Assembly (NCBI GenBank): GCA_963924555.1
Contig: OZ004591.1
Location: 5,828,001 to 5,892,000, forward strand
Source: Crambe crambe
Lineage: Eukaryota; Porifera; Demospongiae; Poecilosclerida; Crambeidae
Direction of reading: 5' to 3'
Length of the DNA stretch: 64,000 nt
Shown: one piece after another, positions 1 to 11,300 of the stretch
How positions within the stretch are numbered: position 1 is the stretch's first letter
Layout: each line of letters opens with the position of its first letter
Position numbers and translations under genes: made by a program
The notes under the pieces: generated by a model
Told to the model about the DNA's origin: nothing
Databases searched by the model: none
Seen by the model: only the letters and a program-made list of their open reading frames with translations

Positions 1-295
1 CGAATCAGACGAATCACCTTATTACAGGGAACATCATTATTATAATAATATAGAAGGGCAGTAAGCAACTCTGTAGTATCACTGTGTGCATTTAAAAAAA
101 AAACAACCATGCAGTTAAAAATATGAACTAGAAAATGGAGCACAGAAAACAATGCTATACAAAGATTCAGGATACTGAGAGCACACACAAACGTCTAGAC
201 AAAGCACCAAAAGTGACCCCTAATGCTTATTCTTTCAAGAGAGAACATCTCAAAAAAATGGCTGATCTCACATTAGTGTTCTCTACATAAGCTCT

Positions 296-415
296 GCAAT
301 GAGGCTATCCCTCAAATCAAGAAGTTTGCAATGAGGCTGCCCCTCCAATCAAGAGGTTTGTAATGAGGCTGCCCCTCCAATCAAGAGGTTTGCAATGAGG
401 CTGCCCCTCCAATTA
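296..415. repeat. ~34-bp tandem repeat (about 3.5 copies)
   Basis: The unit begins GCAATGAGGCTGCCCCTCCA and ends near AAGAGGTTT. Copies start near 297, 330, 361 and 393 with a few mismatches. It is seen directly in the sequence and has no coding role. Confidence 0.8.
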
Positions 416-464
416 AAAGAAACGTGTCACATGGTGATGTTAGATCACATGGCAGGAGGGTGCT

Positions 465-1110
465 TTGAACCTAGTCTCGCGCGCCAGACGTATTTTTTGC
501 GAGGAGGGGAAGGGAAAAATATACGTCTGGTAACAATCGCCAGGTTTCCGTTCTTTCAAAGAATGTGCATCACGTGACTCGTGGGATAATAATTTACCAC
601 ATGTGCGTGCGCATACAATTAAAAATCAATCTATAGCTAATAAAGCTAGCTGAGATCATAAAAGCTAGCTGAGATCATAGATATATGAGCCGTACTCAGG
701 CGTAGCATGGCCGACTCAAGCGCCAAGAAAGGTCTTGCAGTCCAACTAGTATACAGCTAGCTATTCTGACCTACCTGTTGGAAGACACACAATGCTTCCC
801 GAAACAAAGCTCTAAATCTTGCTTGCTTGATAGCCCAACTTGTTGGCAGCAGCAGAGGTTGCTGTACTGACAGAACTCTCCGAGTAGAGACACTCGCAGC
901 TAGCTAGCCATGGCAGGCCAGATAATTGCTTATGAACCACACGCACGCGCGCGTTATTGAATTTTTTGTGGTGGCGACAACATTCTGTCGTATGTCAAGA
1001 AAACCTGGCAATTGTTACCAGACGTACTTTTTTTTTTTTCCCCTCCCCCGCAAAAAAAAAAAAAGAAGTGCGGCTGGCTAGCGAGACTACTTTGAACCTT
1101 ACGTACTTCC
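465..1110. repeat. Inverted pair of related repeat copies (MITE-like)
   Basis: The stretch 465-560 (CTAGTCTCGCGCGCCAGACG, a purine-rich run, then CGTCTGGTAACAATCGCCAG) reappears in reverse complement at about 1000-1105. The flanking termini TAGTCTCGC...CCAGAC are also seen near 57917, which suggests a dispersed short element family. Boundaries are approximate. Confidence 0.6.
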
Positions 1111-2770
1111 TTCTGTGTATTGTCCAAGATGTTCATTTCAAAAGGCCGAATTCCTCCACAGCATTGTCGGACTAAACAGCCAGAAGCTGCAGGTAAGAAG
1201 AAAGAAAAAAAAAGATGGACTAGCCAGTGAAAGATTTCCCTTATTATTATTACAGTGAGTAGAATCCCTATAATTAATGAGGACTCCCTAGCTCCTAGGA
1301 AAGAATAGCTTGATCCCGAAGTGAGGTAACTTCAGTTTTACCCTGCCTTCATGGACAACTATTAAGATTATAGTCTCACTTTAACTTTATTTCCATACTA
1401 ACCACGAAGAAATAATTAAAAAAAATTTTTTTTGGGGAAAGTAAGATTTTACTCACCCACCACCTTAATTGAGACTAATATGAGACACTTATATTAATTA
1501 CTCTCCTAAAGTGCCCACATTCCACAGTAATTGCTCATTTCTCCCTGCTCACCCCTAATGCAGCAATGAGCCCCACCCATAAGTGCAAAAGGGATTAGTC
1601 ATGTGAGGCCTAGAACTTCAATAACATGATCTGACAATGTTCTAAGCTGCATACAGCAGTTTATCAGAGAGCTTGCTACTAGAAAACTGGAACTGGCACG
1701 TGCAGTATTTGAATTTTGAAATGGAATTGGGCTACATGTGCAAGTAGGTCAGGCTGCTAAACCCACGTGACCCGACAGTTTTTATAGGTGTGGTTTATCT
1801 GGATATTGATCAAATTTACAGACTACAGGTCAACGGTTATTAGCTTGCGGGCCACAGGCATAGAAAACTCATTATCAACTCATTGAAGAACATGGTTGAA
1901 ATGTACACGCACACTTGAAGTCATATATGTGTGTGCAGCTAGTGTAGTAGTTCCAGTGTACATTATAGTTCCAGTGTTGAGGGTCTACACTATATAGTTC
2001 CAGTGTTAATACTCCACATACATAGTACTACCTGATATGTACCTGTAATTATGGTAACCTTACATGTCATCTCCAACATTCCTAAAATTGTGAATCTCTA
2101 AAAAAAGCAAGTGGAGAACTTGGAACCGTATGAACTAAAAGTCCGACACTGAATTAATTTGCAGTTGGTGATCGCCCAATCATATTTAGCCTTTAACCTC
2201 CAGTCAAAATGGGAGTAGGACCATGGTCAGGTACTATATAAATTATTAATGGGAATTAGCATAACTACAATACTCAGACCATAGCACTCCCCCATGCACT
2301 TATACATGATGATATGGCATCAAAATTAATGTGGTTACACCCCTGCTCCTTTGTTATTTTAGCTATATAGCTGAACTAGAAAGCATTAATTTCCATGGTG
2401 AAAAGGTATACAGTTGATTTAATAACAGCGAAACTGTTGTAAATCAACGCTTGGTACAACTGTCTGAAGCTTATACACAAAATATACGACATTGGCCAGG
2501 GCATGAACAACACTGAAGTGCAATAACTGTCTAGTGTGGTGTGATAACACAGCATGACATGATAACAAATGTAGGCACTCTAAGCCCACTGGGAAAATCA
2601 ATTCAGGCTATCTATAGCTGAATTTGTACTTATCAATGATTTATTAGTGTTGGGTATCCATTAGCAATATATACAAAAGGTCAAGGTCACCACATCTTAT
2701 AATACTTCCTCGAGAGATAACATATTAGGATATGATAGTAAGTGATAATGACAAGACACTTTTGGCTCAC

Positions 2771-4779
2771 TTTCTTTGGCGAAATAGACTTGCTGGCCCA
2801 AGGTGTTCTTAATCAGGTACTTGTTCTCTGTCTCGAAACCAGTCATGACTAGATTGAGGAGAGAGAGAGAGAGAGAGAGAGATGATCACACTAGCGATTA
2901 TGACTATACATGTTAATAATCACCTCCTTTCCTATTCACTACAGGAGTTCCATTCTAAATTTGATACTAATGTATCTTTAAATTCCAAGTGCCCAAGTAT
3001 TAGCCCTGATGATAGGATATTCTCCTCCAACTCCCTCTAGCTAGCTTCATTCGTCCCACTCACTGTCACACTCACCTGGCATGGCAGCACCCATCTGGAC
3101 CCCATGCCCAAGCTGGACATACAGTGGATTGCAGGTTGCTTGACACTAGTATGTCAGCCACCGAGGTCACATGGACCAATCAGATTTGCAGGCAATGATG
3201 TCAGCATGAATCTGATTGGTCCATGTGACCTTGCTGGCTGAAGTATAGTGTCAAGAAACCTGCAATCCACTGTATACACAGACTGAAATTTACATATCCA
3301 ATTGGTGCATATCAGTATCAAATGACTGCTAATTGCTGATCTATGTACTAAGGAATGCTGATCTTGGATTAAATCTAAATTTCACAACAACTGAAATCTT
3401 GTTTACAATAAGCCTGTTAGCTAAAGTAGGAACTGCACATGTCCATTGCAGCATATGATCTGAGCTGAATAGAAAGACAACTAGCAGCTATACGAGACAG
3501 TTAGCTAGGACAGGTGGCTACATGAGAAGGGTGTAGTAGCCCTGCTACTGTTGTGTATTGCCTGTTTTCCTTTTCTTTATGTTTATTCTTTTGCTAAAAA
3601 CAAAACACAAGCACAATATCTGTCATTCTATCAGTCTCCGCACTTTTCTCTGGATCAGCCTCAAACTTCACTGAGGGAGGATGTTAGCCTCTATCAGAGT
3701 AATACACCTCAGATATGCTCAGACAACTCTGGCCAAGAAGAGAGAAAATGAATAAACATTAATGTGCAGTCAGACATTAATAGCATTCCATTTGTCATTA
3801 TCTGTTCCTGTCTTCTGATGTTAGTTCATAATATTTGTGATCAAGTTTTTATCAACAGCAGACTGTTATGATTGCTGCATAGTCACATGGTTCAAGGCCA
3901 CAGTACAGTGTTTTTGGAAGCCATAACCGAGAAAGAAAAAAACAGGAATACTAAGGAATGGCTCCACAGTCACATGGGACCAACAGAGTTAATGGAGCAA
4001 TGAGGCTTGAAGCCATAAACCAAGAAGCATTAAGAAAGCATTATTATATGATTCAATCCATGTTATACACAATGGCTGCTTTTAAAAAATGGGGAAAGGC
4101 CAATCGAGATTATGTAGCTCTAAATAATTATATTCATCACTCGTACCCAGGCACACTTTTGGGGGGGGAGCAGAAGGAAAGCAAAAACAAAACAAAACCA
4201 AAAACAACAACAAACAAACAACTTGTGGCTACATCATCATTATCACCTCAGCCAGAAATGAAATGTCGAGATGTGACCATTTTACAGGGCATCATATCTG
4301 GATGTCATTGTGCATAGCTGACCCTTTATCTTTTATGGAGGTGGGGCTCTTCGAGATCAGTTGACGTTTCCAGTTGACAGGAAATTATGTTGCATGAAAT
4401 TGCTGGAAACCCTTGCTTCATACAACTTTCATGCAAGTCAGTGGAAATTTTTGCTTGAGTGTGATACACAGAATTCCATGCTACATTTCCTTGTTATAGC
4501 TTCTACACATTTGAAAGAGGGAGACACATGCTACCCTTGGATTGCAATGCATCAAAATTACACACTGACTTTCTAGCAGCTCAATTTGTTGGTGGACCAG
4601 GAGCTGATCTATCTGGGATAGGTACTCCAATCCAGGAGGCACACCAGTCATAACAGCTGGAGCCGGCATATACTGAGGGGCAGCAGCAGGGGCACCTGAA
4701 GGAGACATAGTTAGCTTACTTGCTAAAAAAACAAAAAAGAAATAAGCTTACCCGGGGGAGCAGGAGGAACAGCAGCCAT
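2771..4779 (-). CDS. Phospholipid scramblase (5' part; continues beyond left edge)
   Basis: Scramblases move phospholipids between membrane leaflets in a calcium-dependent way. Three exons are visible: 4779-4752 (ATG), 4695-4570 and 2848-2771. They splice in phase (1, 1, 1) and give 77 residues. A short Pro/Ala-rich leader ([20 protein letters not shown]) is followed by the family hallmark [20 protein letters not shown], then [20 protein letters not shown] and GQQVYFAKE, which start the scramblase core. The Cys-rich segment, calcium-binding loop and C-terminal helix must lie left of position 1; I found no further convincing exon in 1-2770. Intron 2 (1.7 kb) carries a hairpin MITE. The start codon is 241 bp from the divergent U2AF1 start. 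Family assignment is from recognised motifs; the paralog is undetermined. Confidence 0.88.
3122..3272. mobile_element. Hairpin MITE with TA duplication (Tc1/mariner-like size and target)
   Basis: An almost full-length inverted repeat: the left arm starts CAGTGGATTGCAGGTT and the right arm ends AACCTGCAATCCACTG, with about 65-bp arms around a small loop. It is flanked by TA on both sides (3120-3121 and 3273-3274). It lies in intron 2 of the scramblase gene and has no coding capacity. Confidence 0.85.
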
Positions 4780-5019
4780 TGTTTATTTTGGAACGAAGTC
4801 TAAGCAGCAACCTTGAAGTTTTCTTTGCAGCGCGCTCGACCGGCGGACTGGCTAGGTGCTAACTCTAAAATGCGGGGGGGGGGGGGGGGGGGGGCGGGGG
4901 GGGGGGGAACTACAAGCTGACGTCATGGCGTGACGCGTAATTACGTGTATTCCCACGTTTTTGAGCATGCGCAAATCGTGTCGAGAGCGAGCGTTGGCCG
5001 CACCACTAGCACTTGCACT
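4780..5019. promoter_or_regulatory. Divergent promoter of scramblase and U2AF1 with CRE palindrome
   Basis: Only 240 bp separate the two start codons, on opposite strands. The interval contains a G run (about 4873-4907, interrupted by one C) and a perfect cAMP-response-element palindrome TGACGTCA at 4918-4925. Further GACG/ACGTG strings follow to about 4960. Shared promoter use is inferred from spacing. Confidence 0.6.
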
Positions 5020-6948
5020 ATGGCGGAATATTTGGCGTCCATCTTCGGAACTGAAAAGGATAAGTAAGTGTAACTCATAAGCTTAAATGGTAAGATAGAA
5101 TTTACCCTCTACCTTTTTCATATCAGGGTCAACTGTTCATTTTACTTCAAAATAGGAGCTTGCCGCCATGGTGACAGGTGTTCCAGACTTCACAACAAAC
5201 CGACCTTTAGTCAGGTAGATAATAAAGGGCTCTTCTCTCTTCACACGAATTTACTTTTATTGTGTGTACAGACAATACTTCTCCAGAATATGTATCAGAA
5301 TCCCAACAATCAGACTCAAAACCCTGGAATCCAACCTGGTAAGTGTGCTCTAATTAGAATAATTTACCCAAAACGATGGCTTCCCCCCCCCCCCCCCCAG
5401 GAATTAACTAGCTTTCATAATGAGATATCCAATTTTTTCACTAGGCATTTGATACCCCTCAAGCAAAATTCTGAAGTAAACCCTGATACCTGTGGTCTTT
5501 TATCTAATGGTAGTTAACTGTTACTATTTGTATTACAGTCTTAAGTCCAGAAGAAGAACAGAAACATTTTGATTCTTTTTTCGAGGTGAGTACTAATTTT
5601 GTATATCTGCAATGTTTAATTTGCTCCATGGACAATTTCAGGATGTGTTTATAGAGTGTGAAGATGTTTATGGACCAATTGATGAGATGAATGTGTGCGA
5701 TAACCTTGGAGACCACTTAGTGGGAAATGTATACATCAAGGTATGTATGTAGCAGTTAATTTAGTGAATCTGTTGTGACCAATGAGTATATGGACTGTTA
5801 AATAATAAATAATGACCACCTTTAGAAAGAGTCGGTGAGAAAAATTATGAATTTTTGAAACTCAAAAGTTAGGGGTGGGCAAAATTTGGTACCCTGCCAA
5901 ATGGCCATCATTGATATTATGTATATATAATATATATATATATATATTTATTTTTCCCCCCCCCCCCCCCCCCCCCCCCCCAGTTCAAGTATGAAGAAGA
6001 TGCTGAAAAGGCAGTAAATGAACTCAATAATCGTTGGTACCAAGGTTTACCAATCCATGCTGAGTTGTCTCCAGTGACAGACTTCAGAGAAGCTTGCTGT
6101 AGACAATATGAGATGGGGTGAGTGAAAGACCTTGATGGTATCATAGTACACTTTTATCACGGAATGTTGTGAAATTTGAGCTTCCCTGTCTACACCACCT
6201 CTTTTTATGATTATGGATGCCATTTTTTGTTTGTGGGGATGGCATGCACAACTCATGACTTGAATGTTCTTATGATGATCCAATCCAGTTATTGAGAAAA
6301 TGTATTGTGCATGGCTTAAACAGTCATCAATATAAGGGTTCCTCGATTGCAGTGTATGTTAATATATTATATATGTGCAGCCTTATTGGCGTACACACAC
6401 CAGTTGTTGTTTCCTTGGCTTGTCCCTCCTCTCCAGAGTGAAAATCAAGGAAGCTCTGAAGAGGGGAGAGGTGGTAGATCTTAACCAACCAAACAGGTGG
6501 ATATTTGCTAATAATTCCATCGTTTCTCTTTCTTTATGTCTATGACCTGCAGTGAATGCACTCGAGGAGGGTTCTGCAACTTCATGCATTTGAAGCCTAT
6601 CTCTAGGGATTTGAAGTGAGTACTGCTCTATGTATTAATGCAGTTTATGTAAGTAGTAGTGTGGAGAATCTGTGTGGAGATTCATTATTATCTAGGCTCC
6701 TTGGCTAGGCTGTGGCAACTGTTGTGCATATTTTAAATAATGCACACTCCATGAGTTTTGAGCCTAATGTTCTAAATAATGTGCACCCCATGAAGAGTAG
6801 TATAGTCCTATACTTTGGAGTTACATGGTTTCATTTCTGTATTAGGCGTTATCTTTATGGTCGTCGCTCACGTCACAGTTGGCGGAGTCGATCCCGCAGT
6901 CCAAAGCAGAGTAGGTCAATGTCAAAGTCACCCAAGAGAAGAAAGTGA
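5020..6948 (+). CDS. U2AF1: Splicing factor U2AF small subunit (U2AF35)
   Basis: U2AF35 recognises the AG at 3' splice sites and, with U2AF65 on the polypyrimidine tract, recruits U2 snRNP. Eight exons: 5020-5063, 5127-5214, 5272-5338, 5539-5585, 5642-5740, 5984-6117, 6553-6615, 6846-6948; all phases agree, giving 214 aa. The N-terminus [15 protein letters not shown] is diagnostic. It is followed by CCCH finger 1 ([18 protein letters not shown], about residues 20-40), the atypical RRM/UHM with [23 protein letters not shown] finger 2 ([19 protein letters not shown]) and a short RS tail ending SPKRRK. The C-terminus is shorter than in vertebrates (about 240 aa) and lacks the Gly run. The acceptor of exon 6 follows an almost pure C run. 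Confidence 0.97.
5956..5983 (+). promoter_or_regulatory. Poly-C polypyrimidine tract and 3' splice site of U2AF1 intron 5
   Basis: About 26 consecutive C residues run straight into the acceptor AG at 5982-5983. A second C run followed by AG (5384-5400) sits in intron 3 but is not used in the model. Such tracts are strong but unusual, being C-only rather than U-rich. Confidence 0.75.
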
Positions 6949-7048
6949 AAAAAACAAACATTTATATTATGCATTATTGGTACAAGTACACTATTTCACG
7001 TTACTTAAATCATGAATAATTTTTCTGTAGTGTAGCAGATTCAGTAAT

Positions 7049-7879
7049 GGGGTGAGTTATGCCCTTTGATCTGAGCCACGCCCCATGCTGTGCTATAAAT
7101 AGAATTGTATCAGCATGCTCTGGATATGCTTGAAGCACAGGTTCCAGAGCTACGTTATATGCAGAAGGTTATATACTCTAGCTTTCATAAGCATACTATA
7201 GTATTATGTATGTACCTTGTGCAGATTGATAGTGTCAAGATTGCTATCAGAACATGGCACTATAAAGAAAGTGAAGTTCGATGTACCTCCCACTGTGAAA
7301 ATTTATGAAAATAACAAGCTGAATCCAAATCTTTTTCGGATTACCACTGGAATTGCAGGCTTGCAACTGGCTTTATGGAGTTACCTTTCATATTTTGCCA
7401 TATGTGAAGTTAATGGTGTTTTGAAAACTGAAGGAGACAACTCTGAGAGTAATGACTCGACTTTATCAAGTTTTGAAGAAACAAGACTAGATAAAAAAAT
7501 GGAAAGAAGCCTCAAATCTAGTTTCTATAAACAATTCATGTCTCAAAAATGGCGACTCTTTCTGTCCATTTTCTCACTTGCTGCTGGGACTGTATTTGCT
7601 ATGACTGCATACATCTACCCTTTGAGGATGGTAAGGTCAGTGACCTACATACGTCCAACGCAAGCTCTTCAACTTGTCACGCATACTCCCTGGGGGTCCA
7701 GCAGAAGGATAGAAGTACCTCTGATCAATGTGGTGTGTAATACTAAAGCTGAACAAACCCGTGGCCAAAACATTGCTCTGAAAATCAAGGACCATTACTT
7801 GTTCTTCTTACTGAATCCTGATGACACATACATTCACCCCCTCTTGAAGTCCTTAGTGATGAGCAGGCAAAAAATGTAA
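7049..7879 (+). CDS. TMEM223: Transmembrane protein 223 (mitochondrial)
   Basis: TMEM223 is a mitochondrial inner-membrane protein linked in mammals to complex IV assembly/translation. The main exon reads in frame from about 7225 to the TAA at 7879. It has two hydrophobic segments (GIAGLQLALWSYLSYFAI, and FLSIFSLAAGTVFAMTAYIY) with a hydrophilic loop between them. The conserved part after TM2 reads YIRPTQALQLVTHTPWG and SSRRIEVPLINVVC. No in-frame ATG exists between the upstream stop (7199-7201) and the conserved part, so a first exon is needed. A tiny exon ATGGG at 7049-7053 with donor GTGAGT fits in phase to the acceptor CAG at 7222-7224. This start is plausible but unproven. A TATA-like string (CTATAAATAG, 7093-7102) lies in the modelled intron and would favour a later start. 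It converges on filamin. Confidence 0.85.
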
Positions 7880-8319
7880 AGATTTTTTTGTGCTCGGTGT
7901 AATTTATTTAACAAGCATAAAAAGTAATGCCGCAGATTCATAAAACTCGTGTAATTTATTTTATGCATGTGCCGCAGCTGCAGATTCTGATTCATGAGTG
8001 TGATGCATGAGATGGATGTAGCTAAAAAAAAACTATAATAATGTATTAAAGCATGACATAGCTTATAAGAACAGCAGAATTATATTCTAAGTTAGCTAGC
8101 TAGCTGCTACTGTCTTTAAAAATATATATAATTATATGAATGAGAAATGAGGTAATGATGAAATCTTGATGAATTTTATTCTGATTCCCTTCTATAACAA
8201 AAGATCATGAGGTGATAACAGGTATACTCACCATATAATATGGAGCTAGTATTATAAAGTGACTAAGCATACATGCATAACTACAGTCTCTATACAACGT
8301 AATAGCATATGGGTATCAC
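7880..8319. other. Convergent 3' intergenic region TMEM223/filamin
   Basis: 440 bp of AT-rich sequence between two convergent stop codons, with short direct repeats around GTAATTTATTT and GCCGCAGATTC. No gene or element is recognised. Confidence 0.6.
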
Positions 8320-11300
8320 TTACTCAGCAGATTTTGCAGTGCTTTCTCCTATGTTAACAGTGAAGGGGCTGTTGGGAACTTCGACACCAGACCATGAGAC
8401 ACTGATGAAATACTTTCCTGCATGTATTGGGTTGTACTCAGCCATCATCACATATTCATTATCTGGATTGTGACTCAAGTTAATCTTGAAACCATCCTTG
8501 GGACCTTGAACTTTCAAATGGATGAACCCATGTCCAGCTTCAGAAACGTCAATTTGAAATGTACCTTTCTGTCCTATGACTCCATTCTCTATACCGGGAC
8601 CCGACACGATAACTTTCTCTGGAATGGGTGCAGGCATATTCTTGATTTTAAAAGGACTGCCTTCGATGTCAAAGTTGTTGCATTGAATATGAACCAGGTA
8701 TTTTCCCAGTTCAGGAGGTTCAATAGTACACAAGTAATTTCCATCATCACCTTTGGAAACTTCTCCATTGTGGTGAACGTGATCTTTCCCGACTGCATAT
8801 ATGCTTAGCTTTTCGAAGCTTGGTGCTGTAGAAGACTCTAGTACACCAATTTTGATAGGCTTTCCCAGAGATCCTTCTACTGGAGGCTTGGGTATGCTGT
8901 ACCTTGAAGGATCACAGCAGCTTACCTCGAACGGACTTCCAGGGATATGTTGAACATCCCAGAAGATCGAGACTCTGTACAGACCAATGAAACTTGGGAC
9001 ATAAGTGACATCGTAACGTGTATTGTGCTGGGTTATATCTGGAGTCACCATGATGTCACCTTCGTCATCGATTTCACCTTCAATTTCGACTCTCAGCTCT
9101 CCAGGTCCTCCGTTTTCTGTGAAAACTGAAAACTTGTTTGGCTGGCTGATTTTAGTTGAGACCAGGCCTTGACCCTTAGAATAGCACAGAGAGGCATCCG
9201 TTGAAATCAGGTTGAATGGCGAACCTTGAATGTGTTGTTTTTCATAGAAGATATTCAGAAGATATTCACCACCAAAGTTGGGTTTGAAATCCACTTCACA
9301 CAGTGTGTCTGATTGAATGTTGATGTCGACAGGAAGCACAATGTTCTCACTTGAGCCGCTCCTCTCAACGGTGGAAGAGAGTTGTCCATAACGGAACGAA
9401 AAGGGTGGTCCTTTCACTTTCACTGCTATTGCACCACTGTCTCCTTCAGCAGCCTCCACAGCAAATTCAGATGCCTGAGGAGGGAGGATGTTGCTAACTT
9501 CAAATGGACTTCCAGTGATATGTTCCCCATCCCACAGAACATGGACTGAATGGATCCCAAGATCTGAGAGTTGGAATGAGAAAACATAACCTTGGTCATC
9601 TTTTCTCTTCACTTCCCCTTGGCACTTCTCATCTTCATCTGCATGGACAGACACGGTCAATTTGTCATCTTCTTCGATAATTCGATCCACTGCCACTTGC
9701 ATTTCCGCATGCTTTCCTTGGTAGGTGGTGAGAACAGGATCTGCGACAGATAGCTCATTTGGATTCAAAGGCTGCAAGCAAGGGACTCTAAATGGACTTC
9801 CTGGTATATTGATGTTCTTCAATTTGACTGTCACCCAATATAATCCAGGTTTTGTGGGTTGGTAGGAGATTTCATGCTTGTAATCAGCAATTTTCTCAAT
9901 CCTTGGTTGAAGTTTAATCATCTCCTGGTCAAAGTCACCCTCATCGTCCGCCTCAACTACAACAGTCAGATCTCCATGACCGCCATTCTCAGTGTCTACA
10001 ATAAACTTACTCCACTTGCCTGACCACGATCTAACCACACCTTCTCCTTCAATTGTGCAAAAGGAAGGATTTCCAAGCAGGATCTTGTACGGTGACCCTT
10101 TGATGTCGACATCATCAAATCGCACAGCAAGAGTGTAATTCAGTCCTTCATTTGGAATAAATTTCAAGTGGTAATGATGCTTGGAGTAATGCTCAACTTT
10201 CACAGGTATGTTTTTATTCGTTATCAGGCTTTTCATGATGGCAGTGATCTGTCCCTTGCCAGCACCTTTGGTGGACACGCAAACCATTTTTTCTTCTTCG
10301 TCTAAATCTTGTTGGCAATCAGATGCTTCCAAAAGTGTGCACTTCTTAGCATTTCCACGTGGTAGGAATGTGACATCAAAGGGACTGCCAAAGACATCTT
10401 CCCCCGCAAAACGAACCAGAAGTTCAGTCTTTCCTGGTTTTTTGGGTGTGACTTTGGTCCAGAAGGTTTTTTCCTGAGATTCGTCCTCTCTGATCTCAAT
10501 GCCGGCATGCGAGGTTGGTTTACAAAGGACTACAAGTTCACCTTCACCCAGTTCCTTGCAGTAGAATTTTAGCTCATAAGGCTCATCGACCACAAACCTG
10601 GTTTCTGACAGGTTCATACCGACAATACTAGAACCCTTTCGTCTATTTATCCTTACTGGGCTGAGGTCTTCTTTCTCCTTTATAGGCTCCTCCTTAACGG
10701 TCAACTTAAAAGGACTTCCACGAATTGGTGTGCCTCCAACATTCACACTGATAATTTCTTCCCCTACATGACTTGGAGTATAAACTGCACATAAGGAATT
10801 GTCTGCATTCTTCTGCAAGCGGACAGAGAGAGGCTCTGTATCACTGTCTGTGTCCTTGCTCAGTATGCGAGTAACTGACAAGTCTTTCAGTAAAGTCTCA
10901 TCTACTGTTTTGATGAGGAACGAAAAAGGTTTTCCGATATACGCTGGTTCTTCCAAGCCCTTTACCATCACACACTCTTCCTTGGGTACGTCAGGCTTGA
11001 CATATTTGGCAATGAAGGGGCTCCCCTTGATAGGCTTTCCCTTGGCAGATACGTTCATCAAATAAACACCGACTTCACTGGGAGTGAAGTTGAGTATGTA
11101 ATGTCCCGCTTTGATCTTATCCATTTTGACTTGTTGGTTGACCTTGCTGCCGTCTCTCTTCTCAATCTTTACTTTCAAATTCTTCCTCTTGTAACGAGTC
11201 TTGAATTCAATAGAGACGGGACTACCATAGTTGAATATTTGGGGGTCCACAATATTTAGAGTAAGAGGATTTCCCGGAATAGACTGGTCAGACCAAGTCA

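Larger units (their letters stand above)
1..2770. other. Left-edge non-coding stretch, probably scramblase intron
   Basis: No exon was recognised here. It holds a degenerate ~34-bp tandem repeat (about 296-415), two related repeat copies in opposite orientation (about 470-560 and 1000-1110, see separate entry), homopolymer A and T runs, and AT-rich single-copy sequence. It probably lies within the next scramblase intron because the last visible donor (2770) must join an exon further left. Confidence 0.5.

Noticed and set aside
3958-4317. 119-aa plus-strand frame in the scramblase intron
   Set aside because: No recognisable motif, low-complexity Lys/Thr end, no splice partners; likely chance.
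7217-7224. TTG-initiated start for TMEM223
   Set aside because: A non-ATG start on what looks like a splice acceptor (GTGCAG); an upstream exon is more likely.
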